Source: an uncultured Lachnospiraceae bacterium (lineage in GTDB: Bacteria > Bacillota > Clostridia > Lachnospirales > Lachnospiraceae). From it: a stretch of DNA of 59,587 nt. The position numbers and the translations under genes are program-made. The stretch is from contig CANBFE010000024.1 in assembly GCA_947367855.1 (NCBI GenBank), positions 1-59,587 on the forward strand. The letters are read 5' to 3'. The notes under the pieces are model-generated. The model had not been told where the DNA came from, did no database searches, and saw only the letters and a list, made by a program, of their open reading frames with translations. Shown here piece after piece: positions 24,468-33,460 of the stretch. The stretch's first letter is position 1. Each line of letters starts with the position of its first letter.

Positions 24468-25557
24468 GGATATTGCAGTCAGAATGGAGTCCGTGAGCAA
24501 GACATTCACCAGATGGCAGAGGAGAGATAATACTACGCAAAAGGAAAGGGCATCCGGACAGGAACAAGGCCCGAAAAAGGAAAATGCAAGAGAAAATGTA
24601 ATGGAAGGAACAGGCGCTTTCGGGAAAGAACGTATGTTCTTAAAAGAGAAACTCCGAAGGATTTTCAGACAGGAGAAGACCACCGTGACTGCCCTGGACA
24701 ATGTCTCTTTTCAGATCGGCCGGGGAGAATTCGTGGCCTACGCAGGGCCAAACGGAGCCGGCAAAAGCACCACCATGAAGCTGCTGTCCGGCATGCTTCA
24801 GCCCACATCCGGAAACCTGTCCGTACTGGGCATGTCGCCGGAGAAGGAGCGGATCGCCCTGATGAAAAAACTGGGGGTGCTGTTCGGCAATCGGACGGAG
24901 CTTTGGTGGGACCATCCTGTGATACAGAGTTTTGCGTGGAAAAAGGTGGTTTGGGACATCCCGGATGAGGTGTACAGGCACAACCTGGACATGGTGACGG
25001 AGCTTCTGGATATGGGGGAAATCCGGAACACCTTTGCCAGGGAACTGTCCCTGGGGCAGCGGATGCGGGCGGATCTGGCCATGATGCTGCTGCATTCGCC
25101 GGAGCTGATTCTGTTGGATGAGCCTACCCTGGGACTGGATGTGGTGGCAAAACGCCAGATGATAGAATTCCTGAAACGGATAAACCGGGAGGAAGGCGTG
25201 ACGATTCTGGTAACCAGTCATGACATGGATGATCTGGAGGAGATGGCCAGGAGAATCCTGATGATTTCGGACGGAAAGCTTGCCTTTGACGGGAGCTTCG
25301 ACGGACTGCGGGACATCACGGGCAATCTGACACATTTCACCGTCACCACAGACGGCAGGATGCCGGAACTGGAGGGCTGCAGGCTTATCAGTGGGAAACA
25401 CGGGGTGTTTGAATTTGAAGTGGACCTGTCCGGCCTGTCCATGAAAACCCTGTTGGGAATGCTGTCCCGGGCGGAGGGTATTCTGGATGTGGAAATCAGG
25501 AAGGCGCCCATCGAGCAGGTGATCGCGCAGTTGTATCAGGCCTGGAAGAAGGCATAG
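24418..25557 (+). CDS. ABC-2 exporter ATP-binding protein with N-terminal insertion
   Basis: 379 residues. First strand IAVRMESVSKTF, then an unusual hydrophilic insertion (about residues 33-75, rich in Lys, Glu, Gln), then TALDNVSFQIGRGEF, Walker A GPNGAGKST (near 111), signature LSLGQRMRADL, Walker B LILLDEPTLGLD and switch TSHDMDDLEE. A C-terminal domain follows (residues about 300-379). Such ATPases normally have a shorter linker here. It is the third gene of the exporter operon, overlapping the second permease by 50 bp. Confidence 0.87.
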   Translation: MSKKELTDTFQGAIAPKDIAVRMESVSKTFTRWQRRDNTTQKERASGQEQGPKKENARENVMEGTGAFGKERMFLKEKLRRIFRQEKTTVTALDNVSFQIGRGEFVAYAGPNGAGKSTTMKLLSGMLQPTSGNLSVLGMSPEKERIALMKKLGVLFGNRTELWWDHPVIQSFAWKKVVWDIPDEVYRHNLDMVTELLDMGEIRNTFARELSLGQRMRADLAMMLLHSPELILLDEPTLGLDVVAKRQMIEFLKRINREEGVTILVTSHDMDDLEEMARRILMISDGKLAFDGSFDGLRDITGNLTHFTVTTDGRMPELEGCRLISGKHGVFEFEVDLSGLSMKTLLGMLSRAEGILDVEIRKAPIEQVIAQLYQAWKKA

Positions 25558-25610
25558 GATACTGCCGGTATTTCGCTGCCAGGGAAGACCTGCATGGAAT
25601 GTCCGGCGTT

Positions 25611-25642
25611 GCAACCCTTCAGACAGAGTACTGAACGGTTAC
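25611..25642 (-). repeat. Diverged copy of the repeat-element end hairpin
   Basis: The reverse strand reads GTAACCGTTCAG, a loop, then CTGAAGGGTTGC, matching the right-end hairpin at 22306-22337 in 26 of 32 positions. It lies 54 bp after the ABC ATPase and may serve as its transcript end. Confidence 0.55.
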
Positions 25643-25683
25643 CCGGCGTTCCAGACAGGATTTCGAGACTGAATTTTTTTCCC

Positions 25684-25712
25684 TTGACAAAGCAAGTCTG
25701 ATTTGCTATGAT
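25684..25712 (+). promoter_or_regulatory. SigA-type promoter of the second ABC/two-component region
   Basis: TTGACA (25684-25689), 17-base spacer, TATGAT (25707-25712). The first eleven bases, TTGACAAAGCA, and the -10 are identical to the glutamate synthase promoter at 469-497. Confidence 0.75.
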
Positions 25713-25718
25713 AAAAAT

Positions 25719-25819
25719 CCGTCGAAATGAAAGGCGATTTGTAAAAGAACCGTTTTCATTTCGGCGGAAGTCACAATTAAATATTTTACCTATCAGGTAT
25801 TTGTCGGCAAAATCCGACA
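25719..25819 (+). promoter_or_regulatory. Structured leader with three hairpins
   Basis: A 14-bp stem (25719-25732 with 25754-25767, one G-U pair) begins at the expected transcript start. Two small hairpins follow: TACCT/AGGTA (25787-25799) and TGTCGG/CCGACA with a six-base loop (25802-25819). No T run follows, so a terminator is not evident. The 25558-25930 gap otherwise shows no convincing gene. Confidence 0.4.
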
Positions 25820-25930
25820 GAATTGGCGTGCAGCTCGGCACACCTGCCTACTTGGCAAGATATGAAAAGGTTCAGCGTTTTCCATCCGGAAAGTGCGGGA
25901 CATGGGAAATATAACTACCAGGAGGAAGCA

Positions 25931-26170
25931 ATGATGATTACGATGGAGAACATGTGCAAATCGTACAGGATTGCAAAAAAGAAACATATCTACTCCATAT
26001 CAATCCCGGTTTATCGGGAAAACTTCAACATTTTAACGGAATTACTGAAACGGAAGGCTTGTTTTTTGACGGACTGCCTGTGCCGTTTGACCGTCAGGGA
26101 TTTGACGGGATTTGGGTTGAACGGCAGGGATTTGAAGAAATTTGAATGGAGGGGAAAGGCGTATTTATGA
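25931..26170 (+). pseudogene. Probable remnant of an ABC ATPase gene (79-residue frame)
   Basis: A very good ribosome site (AGGAGGAAGC) precedes MMITMENMCKSYRIAKKK, which looks like the start of an ABC-2 ATPase, but the rest (residues 19-79) does not continue as one and has no recognised domain. A second frame over the same DNA ends FDGIWVERQGFEEI just before the ATG at 26146. The 79-residue frame ends in ATGA overlapping the exporter start at 26167, so it may still be translated. Deletion remnant or leader peptide are both possible. Confidence 0.4.
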
Positions 26171-27873
26171 AAAAAAGAATTCGGTTTATTGGAGCAGCCG
26201 CTGAAAAATACGCTGCCAAGTTATGGCTGATGCTGCTGATTATTCTGGTTACAACATACATAGTGGCCACATTTCCCCGTATTCTGGGAAAACTGGTGGA
26301 CATTCTGTTTTATGACGGAGACAGAGGGGCGTTTTTGCGGATTATTCTGGTGTATATTGTGCTGTTTGCAGTCAATCAGTGCCTTCATTTTGCGTTGGAA
26401 ATGCTTCGGGCAGATCTGTCGGCCAAATTTATATATGATATTAAGCGCAGGATGTTTAGAAAAGTGCTGTCCTACAGATGTGATGCCTTAACGGACATGA
26501 AATCCGGCGATGTGGTATCCCGCATCAACCATGATGCAGATGAAATCATGAGCCTTTTTTACTCGGATATTTTTTACGGAATCTCTGCGGTGTTTGATTT
26601 CGGAGCCTGCATGGCCATGATGCTGACGGCCAATGTGCTGCTTGCGCTTGTGGCCATGCTACTGGCAGTGGTGTCCTTTCTGGCGGCAAAATATTTTTCG
26701 GGAAAAATGAAGCCTTTTCAGAAGGAGATTGGGGAAGCGTCCGCAGAAAACAGGGCGTGGCTGTTTGAGGTGCTCGGGGGTATGAGGGATATCAGATTAC
26801 TGGGAGCGGCAGGCAGCTGCATTGGGAAATATCTGAAAAAGGACGTGGGACTGGCCCGCCTGGAGATACGGAAAAAGACCTATGAGGTCAAAGCGGAAAA
26901 GTGCAATTCGGGCATTCAGACGCTTTGTACAGTAAGCCTTTATGCGGTATCGGCGATTCTGATCGGGGCGGGAGCGCTGACCGTGGGAGGAATGGTGGCC
27001 TGTATTGATTACTTCAGCCGGATGGTTCTGTTACTGGAGCGAATCAGCCGGAGGTTCATCACCCTGCCGGAGAGACTCATCTCGGTAGACAGGGTCATTG
27101 CCGTCTGGGATGTGGAGTCGGAGGACTACCGGAACGACAGTGAGGAGATACCGGTTTTTCACGGAAATGTGGATGTGCAGCATGTCTCTTTCTCCTATGA
27201 TGGGGAAACAAATGTTCTGGAGGACATCAGTTTCCGGGTCCGCAAAGGGGAGAAAGTGGCGATTGTGGGAAAGAGCGGGGAAGGAAAGAGCACAATGGCC
27301 AATTTGCTGTGCAGATTTTATGAACCCCAAAGCGGAGTCATCCGTATGGACGGAAGGGACATTCGAAGTCTGGGACTGGGTTCCTTGAGAAGGCAGATCG
27401 GTATCATGCATCAGGAGACCATTCTTTTCGATGGTACGATTCGGTACAATCTGATCTTCAGTGATTCCAGGGAACGGGATCATGAACTGTGGGAGGCGCT
27501 GAAGAAAGTTCAGCTGTATGACTTTGTCAGCGGCCTGGGATTGGATGCCCCTGTGGGCGTGGAGGGCAGTTTCCTTTCGGGAGGACAGAGACAGCGGCTT
27601 GCCATGGCCAGATTGATTCTCAGGAAACCGGCAGTGGTTATTTTTGACGAGTCCACTTCCTCGCTTGACAATATAACGGAAAGGGAAGTGATTCAGAACT
27701 GGAACGAAATCTTCCGGAATACTACCATGCTGATTATCGCCCACCGGTTTTCCACCATCAGAACTGCGGACAGGATTCTCTGCCTGCAGAACGGCAGGAT
27801 TGCAGGGGACGGTACCCATGGCGATTTGCTTTTGCACTGCGAACCGTACCAGGAGCTGTACTACAGGGAGTAA
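26167..27873 (+). CDS. ABC exporter half-transporter (membrane plus ATPase domain)
   Basis: 568 residues. Six membrane segments in the first 300 residues, then the nucleotide-binding domain: A-loop VSFSYDG, Walker A GKSGEGKST (near 372), signature FLSGGQRQRLAMA, Walker B VVIFDESTSSLD with catalytic Glu and switch IAHRFSTI. Intact, so catalytically competent. With the similar next gene it probably forms a heterodimeric exporter for peptides or drugs. ATG 26167 overlaps the preceding frame's stop; ATG 26146 would add seven residues. Confidence 0.9.
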   Translation: MKKRIRFIGAAAEKYAAKLWLMLLIILVTTYIVATFPRILGKLVDILFYDGDRGAFLRIILVYIVLFAVNQCLHFALEMLRADLSAKFIYDIKRRMFRKVLSYRCDALTDMKSGDVVSRINHDADEIMSLFYSDIFYGISAVFDFGACMAMMLTANVLLALVAMLLAVVSFLAAKYFSGKMKPFQKEIGEASAENRAWLFEVLGGMRDIRLLGAAGSCIGKYLKKDVGLARLEIRKKTYEVKAEKCNSGIQTLCTVSLYAVSAILIGAGALTVGGMVACIDYFSRMVLLLERISRRFITLPERLISVDRVIAVWDVESEDYRNDSEEIPVFHGNVDVQHVSFSYDGETNVLEDISFRVRKGEKVAIVGKSGEGKSTMANLLCRFYEPQSGVIRMDGRDIRSLGLGSLRRQIGIMHQETILFDGTIRYNLIFSDSRERDHELWEALKKVQLYDFVSGLGLDAPVGVEGSFLSGGQRQRLAMARLILRKPAVVIFDESTSSLDNITEREVIQNWNEIFRNTTMLIIAHRFSTIRTADRILCLQNGRIAGDGTHGDLLLHCEPYQELYYRE

Positions 27874-28050
27874 GGCGCATACTGCCCGGACTTCTTTCCA
27901 GGGGGACTTCAATATAGGAACATACCGGCCCCAAATCGGAGTAATCGGAAAATAGGAGAAAGAAAAAACGCCGGATGAAAATCCGGAAAATCGGAAAACA
28001 AAAAAGACTTAAAATGGAAAATCACTTGATAATATGGGGAGGAAGAAACC

Positions 28051-29898
28051 GTGAAAAAGAATCTGCGCATTTCCCTGGCAAAGGAACTGGCGTTGTTTGT
28101 GGGCAGAGACAAAGTTCTTCTGGCAGGAATTGTGGTATCAAAGTGGATCTGTGTGCTGTTGGGATTGGCCGCGCCCCTTCTGTACCGTTTTTTTATGAAT
28201 CAGGTCATTGTGGAAAGCAGAAATGACCGGTTGGTCTATGTGGTTTTGGGATATGTTTTTCTGTATCTTGCCATGACTGGAGTTGGGGTTATGGGACATT
28301 TTTGCGACAATAAACTGAAAAACAAACTGCGTTTCAGACTCAAAAGCAGAATGCTGACAATCTGCAGGAAAATGGAGCTTTCGGAATACGACAGATATGA
28401 CATCGGAGACATGAGAAACCGGATTGAGGTGGATGAAAAGAAACTGGAGAGCTTTTTTGACAACCATGTGATTAATTACTGTTTTGCCGTTTTCAGTATT
28501 GCCGCAATGGGCATAATGATGCTGTCCATCAGCTGGCCCCTTGCCATATTTGGGGCGGCTGGCATGGGGATTACCTTCGTATCTTCGAATGTGGTGGGAG
28601 CCAGACTGAATAGGCTGTCAGACAGATACCGGACGGATTACGGGGAATTTGAGGGGACAATTCTGCATTCCCTGCATAACTGGAAGGAAATCAAGGCCAA
28701 CGGTCTGGAAGAACAGCAGGCCGGGTTACTGGATACAAAATGGAAGAAAATTGCGGAATGCATGAAAAAACAGGCTGTCTGCAGATATCTGGCGTCAGGC
28801 TTTGTGGCTTTGAACTTGTTTGTGGTCACACGCCTGGGCATGTATTTATTGGGAGGATTGTTGGTTTTCCGTGGACTTATTGACGTTGCATCACTCCTGG
28901 TATTTATCACCTACTATGATAAACTGCGGAGCGAGACGGATGTGTTGAGCAGCTCCATTGTCCGGTTAAAGGAAGACGGACCCATGATAGAAAGGGTTCT
29001 GGAGATATTACACAAAAATACATCTTCCGCCGGAAGACAGGCTGCCGGACACAAAGGAGGCCTGGAGGTTCGGGGCGTCAGTTTCGGGTACAAAATGGAA
29101 GAGAAGCATTCCATGGAGATAGGGCATTCCATAGAAGAAGGACATTCTATAGAAGAGGGGCATTCTATGGAGATAGGACATTCCGTAGAAGAAGGATATT
29201 CTATAGAAAAAGGATTCTCCATGGAAGATAATATCCTGTGTGACATAAGTTTCCGGGTACCGGAAAAGAAGCATATCGCAATTGTGGGAAAAAGCGGATG
29301 CGGCAAAACCACATTGGCCAAAATCCTGCTTGGGTTGTTAAAACCCCAGTCCGGCACTGTCCGTATAGGGCAGGCGGAAATCTGTGAGATGTCCGAAAAG
29401 GCAAGAAGCAAGGCAATATCCGCAGTTATGCAGAAGCCCGTCTTTTTTAATCTGTCCGTTGCAGAAAACCTGCGTCTGGTAAAGCCCGACGCTTCACAGG
29501 AAGAACTGAAGGAAGTATGTCAGGCAGCGAATATCCATGAAGTGATACAGGAGCTGCCTCAAAAATACGACACCCTGATCGGGGAAAGGGGCGTTAAGCT
29601 CTCGGGAGGACAGCTGCAGCGCCTGGCCATTGCAAGAACTCTGCTTAGGGATCCGGATATCATTGTGTTTGACGAGGCCACATCCGCTTTGGATAACGAG
29701 AATGAAAAGGTGGTTCTCTCCGCAGTCCGCAGCCTGTCGGACAAAAAGACGATCCTGTCCATTGCCCATAGATTCGCTACTATTGTGGCTGCGGATGAGG
29801 TGATTTTTCTGAAAGAGGGAAGGGTGGCGGCCCAGGGAACGGTAGCGGAATTACTGGAAAGCTGCGAAGATTTTCGGGCTTTGCAGCAAATCGGTTAA
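28051..29898 (+). CDS. ABC exporter half-transporter with hexapeptide repeat in the ATPase domain
   Basis: 615 residues. Six membrane segments (to about 300), then Walker A GKSGCGKTT (near 415), signature KLSGGQLQRLAIA, Walker B IIVFDEATSALD and IAHRFATI. Between the A-loop (VSFGYKME) and the next strand (DNILCDISF) there are seven hexapeptide units like HSMEIG and HSIEEG, which normal family members lack. GTG start after GGGGAGGAAG. Partner of the upstream half-transporter; the 177-bp gap between them has no clear promoter. Confidence 0.9.
   Translation: MKKNLRISLAKELALFVGRDKVLLAGIVVSKWICVLLGLAAPLLYRFFMNQVIVESRNDRLVYVVLGYVFLYLAMTGVGVMGHFCDNKLKNKLRFRLKSRMLTICRKMELSEYDRYDIGDMRNRIEVDEKKLESFFDNHVINYCFAVFSIAAMGIMMLSISWPLAIFGAAGMGITFVSSNVVGARLNRLSDRYRTDYGEFEGTILHSLHNWKEIKANGLEEQQAGLLDTKWKKIAECMKKQAVCRYLASGFVALNLFVVTRLGMYLLGGLLVFRGLIDVASLLVFITYYDKLRSETDVLSSSIVRLKEDGPMIERVLEILHKNTSSAGRQAAGHKGGLEVRGVSFGYKMEEKHSMEIGHSIEEGHSIEEGHSMEIGHSVEEGYSIEKGFSMEDNILCDISFRVPEKKHIAIVGKSGCGKTTLAKILLGLLKPQSGTVRIGQAEICEMSEKARSKAISAVMQKPVFFNLSVAENLRLVKPDASQEELKEVCQAANIHEVIQELPQKYDTLIGERGVKLSGGQLQRLAIARTLLRDPDIIVFDEATSALDNENEKVVLSAVRSLSDKKTILSIAHRFATIVAADEVIFLKEGRVAAQGTVAELLESCEDFRALQQIG
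29107..29232 (+). repeat. In-frame 18-bp tandem repeat, seven units
   Basis: Units begin at 29107, 29125, 29143, 29161, 29179, 29197 and 29215. They encode HSMEIG, HSIEEG, HSIEEG, HSMEIG, HSVEEG, YSIEKG and FSMEDN; the last merges with native sequence. The 18-bp unit keeps the frame, so gain or loss changes loop length without inactivating the gene. Confidence 0.92.
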
Positions 29899-29934
29899 AC
29901 GGGGGCCGACGCATTCAAAATTCTGCCTATCATG

Positions 29935-29962
29935 CAGCAGTTTCGTTAAACGCTGCTGTTTC
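29935..29962 (+). terminator. Probable terminator after the ABC exporter genes
   Basis: CAGCAG (29935-29940) pairs with CTGCTG (29953-29958), extended by TTT/AAA, followed by a short T run (TTTC). Weak but suitably placed 37 bp after the stop. Confidence 0.45.
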
Positions 29963-29983
29963 ATGAATTTATATTTACAGACA

Positions 29984-30012
29984 TTGACAGCATATAAACA
30001 AAATACTAAAAT
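29984..30012 (+). promoter_or_regulatory. Promoter of the two-component operon
   Basis: TTGACA (29984-29989), 17-base spacer, TAAAAT (30007-30012). The leader to 30174 has repeated ATACAAA motifs, an AAACG/CGTTT dyad, and two copies of AGTATAACAAG-like sequence, candidates for autoregulatory binding. Confidence 0.65.
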
Positions 30013-30174
30013 AAAAAAGTGATTTTGTATGATGGGGGAGGCAGACAGATACAAACAGGATACAAATGTTACACATAATTTATACAAACGGTCACAGACG
30101 TTTGCCAAAGGTAATGTATAACAAGAGTATAACAAGATACAAAAATCACAAAACTAAATTTGGAGTGAAGATAT

Positions 30175-30846
30175 ATGCTGAAAATACTGATTGCCGAAGA
30201 TGAAGAGCCCATTGCAAATCTGATCAAGATGAACCTGCGCCGGGCAGGATACCAGTGTACCTGGGCCTCCGACGGTGAGAAAGCTGCAGATTATATGGAT
30301 AACGAGAAATTTGACCTGCTGCTTCTGGATGTGATGCTTCCCGGGATAAACGGTTATGAATTAATGGAATACGCCAGGGCATTGGAGCTGCCGGTGATTT
30401 TTCTGACAGCTTTGGGGAGTACGGAGAATAAAGTAAAAGGTCTGAAAATGGGGGCTGACGATTACCTTACCAAGCCCTTTGAAATTGTGGAGCTGCTGGC
30501 CCGTGTGGAGGCTGTACTGCGCCGATATCACAAGACAGAGACCGTTTTGAACATTTTTGATGTGGTGATTGATACCGCTTCCCGTTCCGTAATGCAGAAC
30601 GGGGAACCGGTATCTCTTACCATGAAGGAGTTTGACCTTCTGCTTCTGCTTGCCAGAAACCGTAATATTGCCTTATATCGGGAGACCATATATGAGACAG
30701 TCTGGGGCGGCGAATATATGGGGCAGAGCCGGACCGTGGACCTGCATATCCAGAGGCTTAAGAAGAAGCTGAACTGGGACAATGAGATTGCCGCGGTCTA
30801 CAAGGTAGGATATCGCCTGGAAGGTGAGGAGAAAATGACAAGATAA
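30175..30846 (+). CDS. OmpR/PhoB-family response regulator
   Basis: 223 residues. Receiver domain with acidic pocket Glu8-Asp9, phospho-acceptor Asp52 (LLLLDVMLPG), Thr in FLTALGS and Lys in DYLTKPFE; C-terminal winged-helix DNA-binding domain (SLTMKEFDLLLLLARN, SRTVDLHIQRLKKKL, VGYRLEGEE). It is the transcription factor partner of the kinase encoded next. Targets are probably the neighbouring ABC exporters or its own operon (inference from position). Confidence 0.93.
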   Translation: MLKILIAEDEEPIANLIKMNLRRAGYQCTWASDGEKAADYMDNEKFDLLLLDVMLPGINGYELMEYARALELPVIFLTALGSTENKVKGLKMGADDYLTKPFEIVELLARVEAVLRRYHKTETVLNIFDVVIDTASRSVMQNGEPVSLTMKEFDLLLLLARNRNIALYRETIYETVWGGEYMGQSRTVDLHIQRLKKKLNWDNEIAAVYKVGYRLEGEEKMTR

Positions 30847-30945
30847 CAGTGCCCGGGAACGGCAATGCGGCTATTCTGCGGAGAACTGGCAGAATCTGAA
30901 AAACAGTCGGTTGAATCCCGGAATGACAGCGGAAAGGATTTCCCC

Positions 30946-32406
30946 ATGAAATTTGCACATAAACTGTTTCTGTCCATGACAATACTGCTGACTCTGATGT
31001 TTGCAACTTTCGGTATCTGGATGCTTCATTCTGATTTTTCCAGGCTTCTGGACAAGGAGATCGAACAGGGAAATAAGGACAGCCAGATGTTTCAGTTTCT
31101 GTTTGAGATGGGTTACCAGTCCACGGAGGAACTGGGGGAAGACTATGCCGTCAGCAGGACGCTGAACAGTATTGCGCGAAGTGTGGAGCGGGACGGAAGC
31201 CATATGTTTGTGGTGACGGAGGATGGAAGATATTACTACGGCAGGGAATATCTGGATACCATGAGACTGGGGGAAGAGGTTGGGAAACTGACGGATTTGC
31301 TCAGCTCAGCAAGTACATACGGTTATTGTATCCGGCAGATTGGAGGCGGCTATTATATGTTTACAGCCGCCGTAAAGGATTTGACGTCAAACCGTATTTA
31401 TCTGGGGATGTGCAGGGAACTGACGACGATCTATAATGACAGGCAGGATCTGCTTTCCAGATATCGCATTGCCTTGCTGTGCCTTCTGTCCGGGGGTGGT
31501 ATCTGTATTTTTGTGCTTGCTCATTTTATCACAAAACCAATCCGCAGTCTGGACAGGATAGCAGAGAAAATTGCAGACGGGGCATACGAACTGCGTTCCC
31601 GCAATGGAAGCGGGGATGAGATCGGGCAGCTGGCACAGAATTTTAACAGAATGGCAGACTGTCTGGTGGAGCAGATGCAGAAAAAGGAACTGGAGGCAAA
31701 ACAAAAGGAAGACTTTACCGCAGCTTTTGCCCATGAATTAAAGACTCCGCTGACTTCCATTATAGGATATGCAGATATGCTGAATTCCCTGAAACTGACG
31801 GATGAGGAATGCCATGAAGCATATTTTTATATTTACAGTCAGGGGAAGCGTCTGGAAAGTCTTTCCCATAAGCTGTTGGATCTGGTGAGCATGGACAAGA
31901 ATCCATTGACTTTTAAACCTGTTTCCACCAAGAACCTGGAACAGAATATCCGCACTACACTGCGGCCGGTGTGGCGGCAGAAGGGGATCAAGGGCAAGGT
32001 GGACCTGGAGAAGGCTGTCATTAAGGGGGATGACGAGCTGCTGCTGTCCCTGCTTTACAATCTCCTGGACAATGCTGTGAAGGCACTGGATAAGGGGGAG
32101 AAAAGTTTTATTCTGATGAAGGGAAGCTGCCTGAAGGGATATTACGAGATCAAGATCGTGGACAATGGCAGGGGAATTCCGGCAGATGAAATCAGCCGTA
32201 TTACGGAAGCTTTTTACATGGTGGATAAATCTCGTTCCAGAAAGGAAGGGGGCGCCGGTATCGGGATGGCGCTGTGCCAGAAAATTATCCGGCTTCACGG
32301 CGGCACATTGGACATAGACAGCCGCCTGGGAGAGGGAACGGTAATAAAAGTACTGTTTCCCGGAGAGACTGCAGAGAGGGAACGGAAAGACGTGGTGGTT
32401 GAATGA
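30946..32406 (+). CDS. Membrane sensor histidine kinase
   Basis: 486 residues. First membrane helix at about 8-28, an extracellular sensor region to about 185, second helix near 186-205, HAMP linker, HisKA with phospho-His near 262 (FAHELKTPLTSIIGY), and HATPase motifs NLLDNAVKAL, VDNGRGIP and GAGIGMALCQKI. It autophosphorylates and passes phosphate to the regulator upstream. ATG 30946 follows GGAAAGGA; upstream in-frame start codons would add 27 residues without a ribosome site. The stop overlaps the next start (ATGA). Confidence 0.92.
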   Translation: MKFAHKLFLSMTILLTLMFATFGIWMLHSDFSRLLDKEIEQGNKDSQMFQFLFEMGYQSTEELGEDYAVSRTLNSIARSVERDGSHMFVVTEDGRYYYGREYLDTMRLGEEVGKLTDLLSSASTYGYCIRQIGGGYYMFTAAVKDLTSNRIYLGMCRELTTIYNDRQDLLSRYRIALLCLLSGGGICIFVLAHFITKPIRSLDRIAEKIADGAYELRSRNGSGDEIGQLAQNFNRMADCLVEQMQKKELEAKQKEDFTAAFAHELKTPLTSIIGYADMLNSLKLTDEECHEAYFYIYSQGKRLESLSHKLLDLVSMDKNPLTFKPVSTKNLEQNIRTTLRPVWRQKGIKGKVDLEKAVIKGDDELLLSLLYNLLDNAVKALDKGEKSFILMKGSCLKGYYEIKIVDNGRGIPADEISRITEAFYMVDKSRSRKEGGAGIGMALCQKIIRLHGGTLDIDSRLGEGTVIKVLFPGETAERERKDVVVE

Positions 32407-33404
32407 TGAAAAAACGAAATCCCAAAAGAAAAAAGATCAGATTCCTTCCCTACGCGGTGGAACTCTGTGTCATTGCAGTGGTGGTGGCTGCCGCATTCTT
32501 TCTGCCGCAGATCATTTTTGGGGTGCAGGATAATCTGCTGTGGGGCGATACTTCACTGGGACAGCGGGAGAGCATGAATGTGGAGTCACTGGGTACTACT
32601 TACGAGGTGTCGCTTGGAAAAAGAATGCAGAAATTCGTGGATGGGTTGACAGAAAATCAGAATTTCTATCTTACTTCCCAGGAACTTACGGCAAATGACA
32701 CTTTAAGGAATTATCTGTATTCGGAGAAGGGACTGTACTGGGACCTGATTATACGTTTTGTGGATGATTCTCTGATTCCATCGGAGATCTGGACTGAGAG
32801 CAGCGATTGGGGATATTCCGTTTCCCAGTGGAAACAGTATGTTATCTACAGTGATAATTATGAGGAAGGTGTAAATTTTATTTTATGGTACATTGAAATG
32901 CAGGATTCGGATGGGGGAATTTTTAAACTGTTGGCGGATGCTGAGGATGGTACAATTTATGGCCTGAAGACAGAGGGCAGCTCCAGGCTGGGCAGCTCTT
33001 TTGGTTACGATTATCTGCGTGGAATGATACGGTATGGCGAGAGCGCGGTGGAAGCATGGAGTTATTATGCGATGTATTATGAGGCTATAACAGATGATCT
33101 GCAGTCAGCTGTTTCTCTGGCAGAAAAAATGGGGGTTGATGTGGGAACTATTCAGCGGGAGTTTGATGCCATGGATGCAGAACTGTCTGCTTTCAGGCAG
33201 GAAGAAATAAAGATGCAGTTTCGGGAGTTGTTTCAATATCGCCTGGAGACGAAAGATCGGACATGCTTTTTCATTCCCTTTGGAGAATCGGCCCTGGATG
33301 CTGTAGTGGAAGTACAGGATCAGGAGTACAGGAATGGGATTCTGTTTCCGGATGTCACCATGGGAATTCGCCAGATTTATGAATTAATCCCGGAATTTGC
33401 ATAA
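32403..33404 (+). CDS. Membrane-anchored extracytoplasmic protein coupled to the histidine kinase
   Basis: 333 residues, no family recognised. A very basic N-terminus (MMKKRNPKRKKIRFLPYAV) precedes one membrane helix at about 18-42; the rest is soluble, acidic and rich in Tyr and Trp, and should be outside the membrane. No lipobox. Its start overlaps the kinase stop by four bases, so it is made with the kinase and is likely an accessory sensor or inhibitor of it (inference). Alternatively it belongs to the exporter system. Confidence 0.78.
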   Translation: MMKKRNPKRKKIRFLPYAVELCVIAVVVAAAFFLPQIIFGVQDNLLWGDTSLGQRESMNVESLGTTYEVSLGKRMQKFVDGLTENQNFYLTSQELTANDTLRNYLYSEKGLYWDLIIRFVDDSLIPSEIWTESSDWGYSVSQWKQYVIYSDNYEEGVNFILWYIEMQDSDGGIFKLLADAEDGTIYGLKTEGSSRLGSSFGYDYLRGMIRYGESAVEAWSYYAMYYEAITDDLQSAVSLAEKMGVDVGTIQREFDAMDAELSAFRQEEIKMQFRELFQYRLETKDRTCFFIPFGESALDAVVEVQDQEYRNGILFPDVTMGIRQIYELIPEFA

Positions 33405-33460
33405 AAATGCCCTTGTACCGATATATTTAGAGAAACGATGATAGGATAAAAGGGGTTTTT

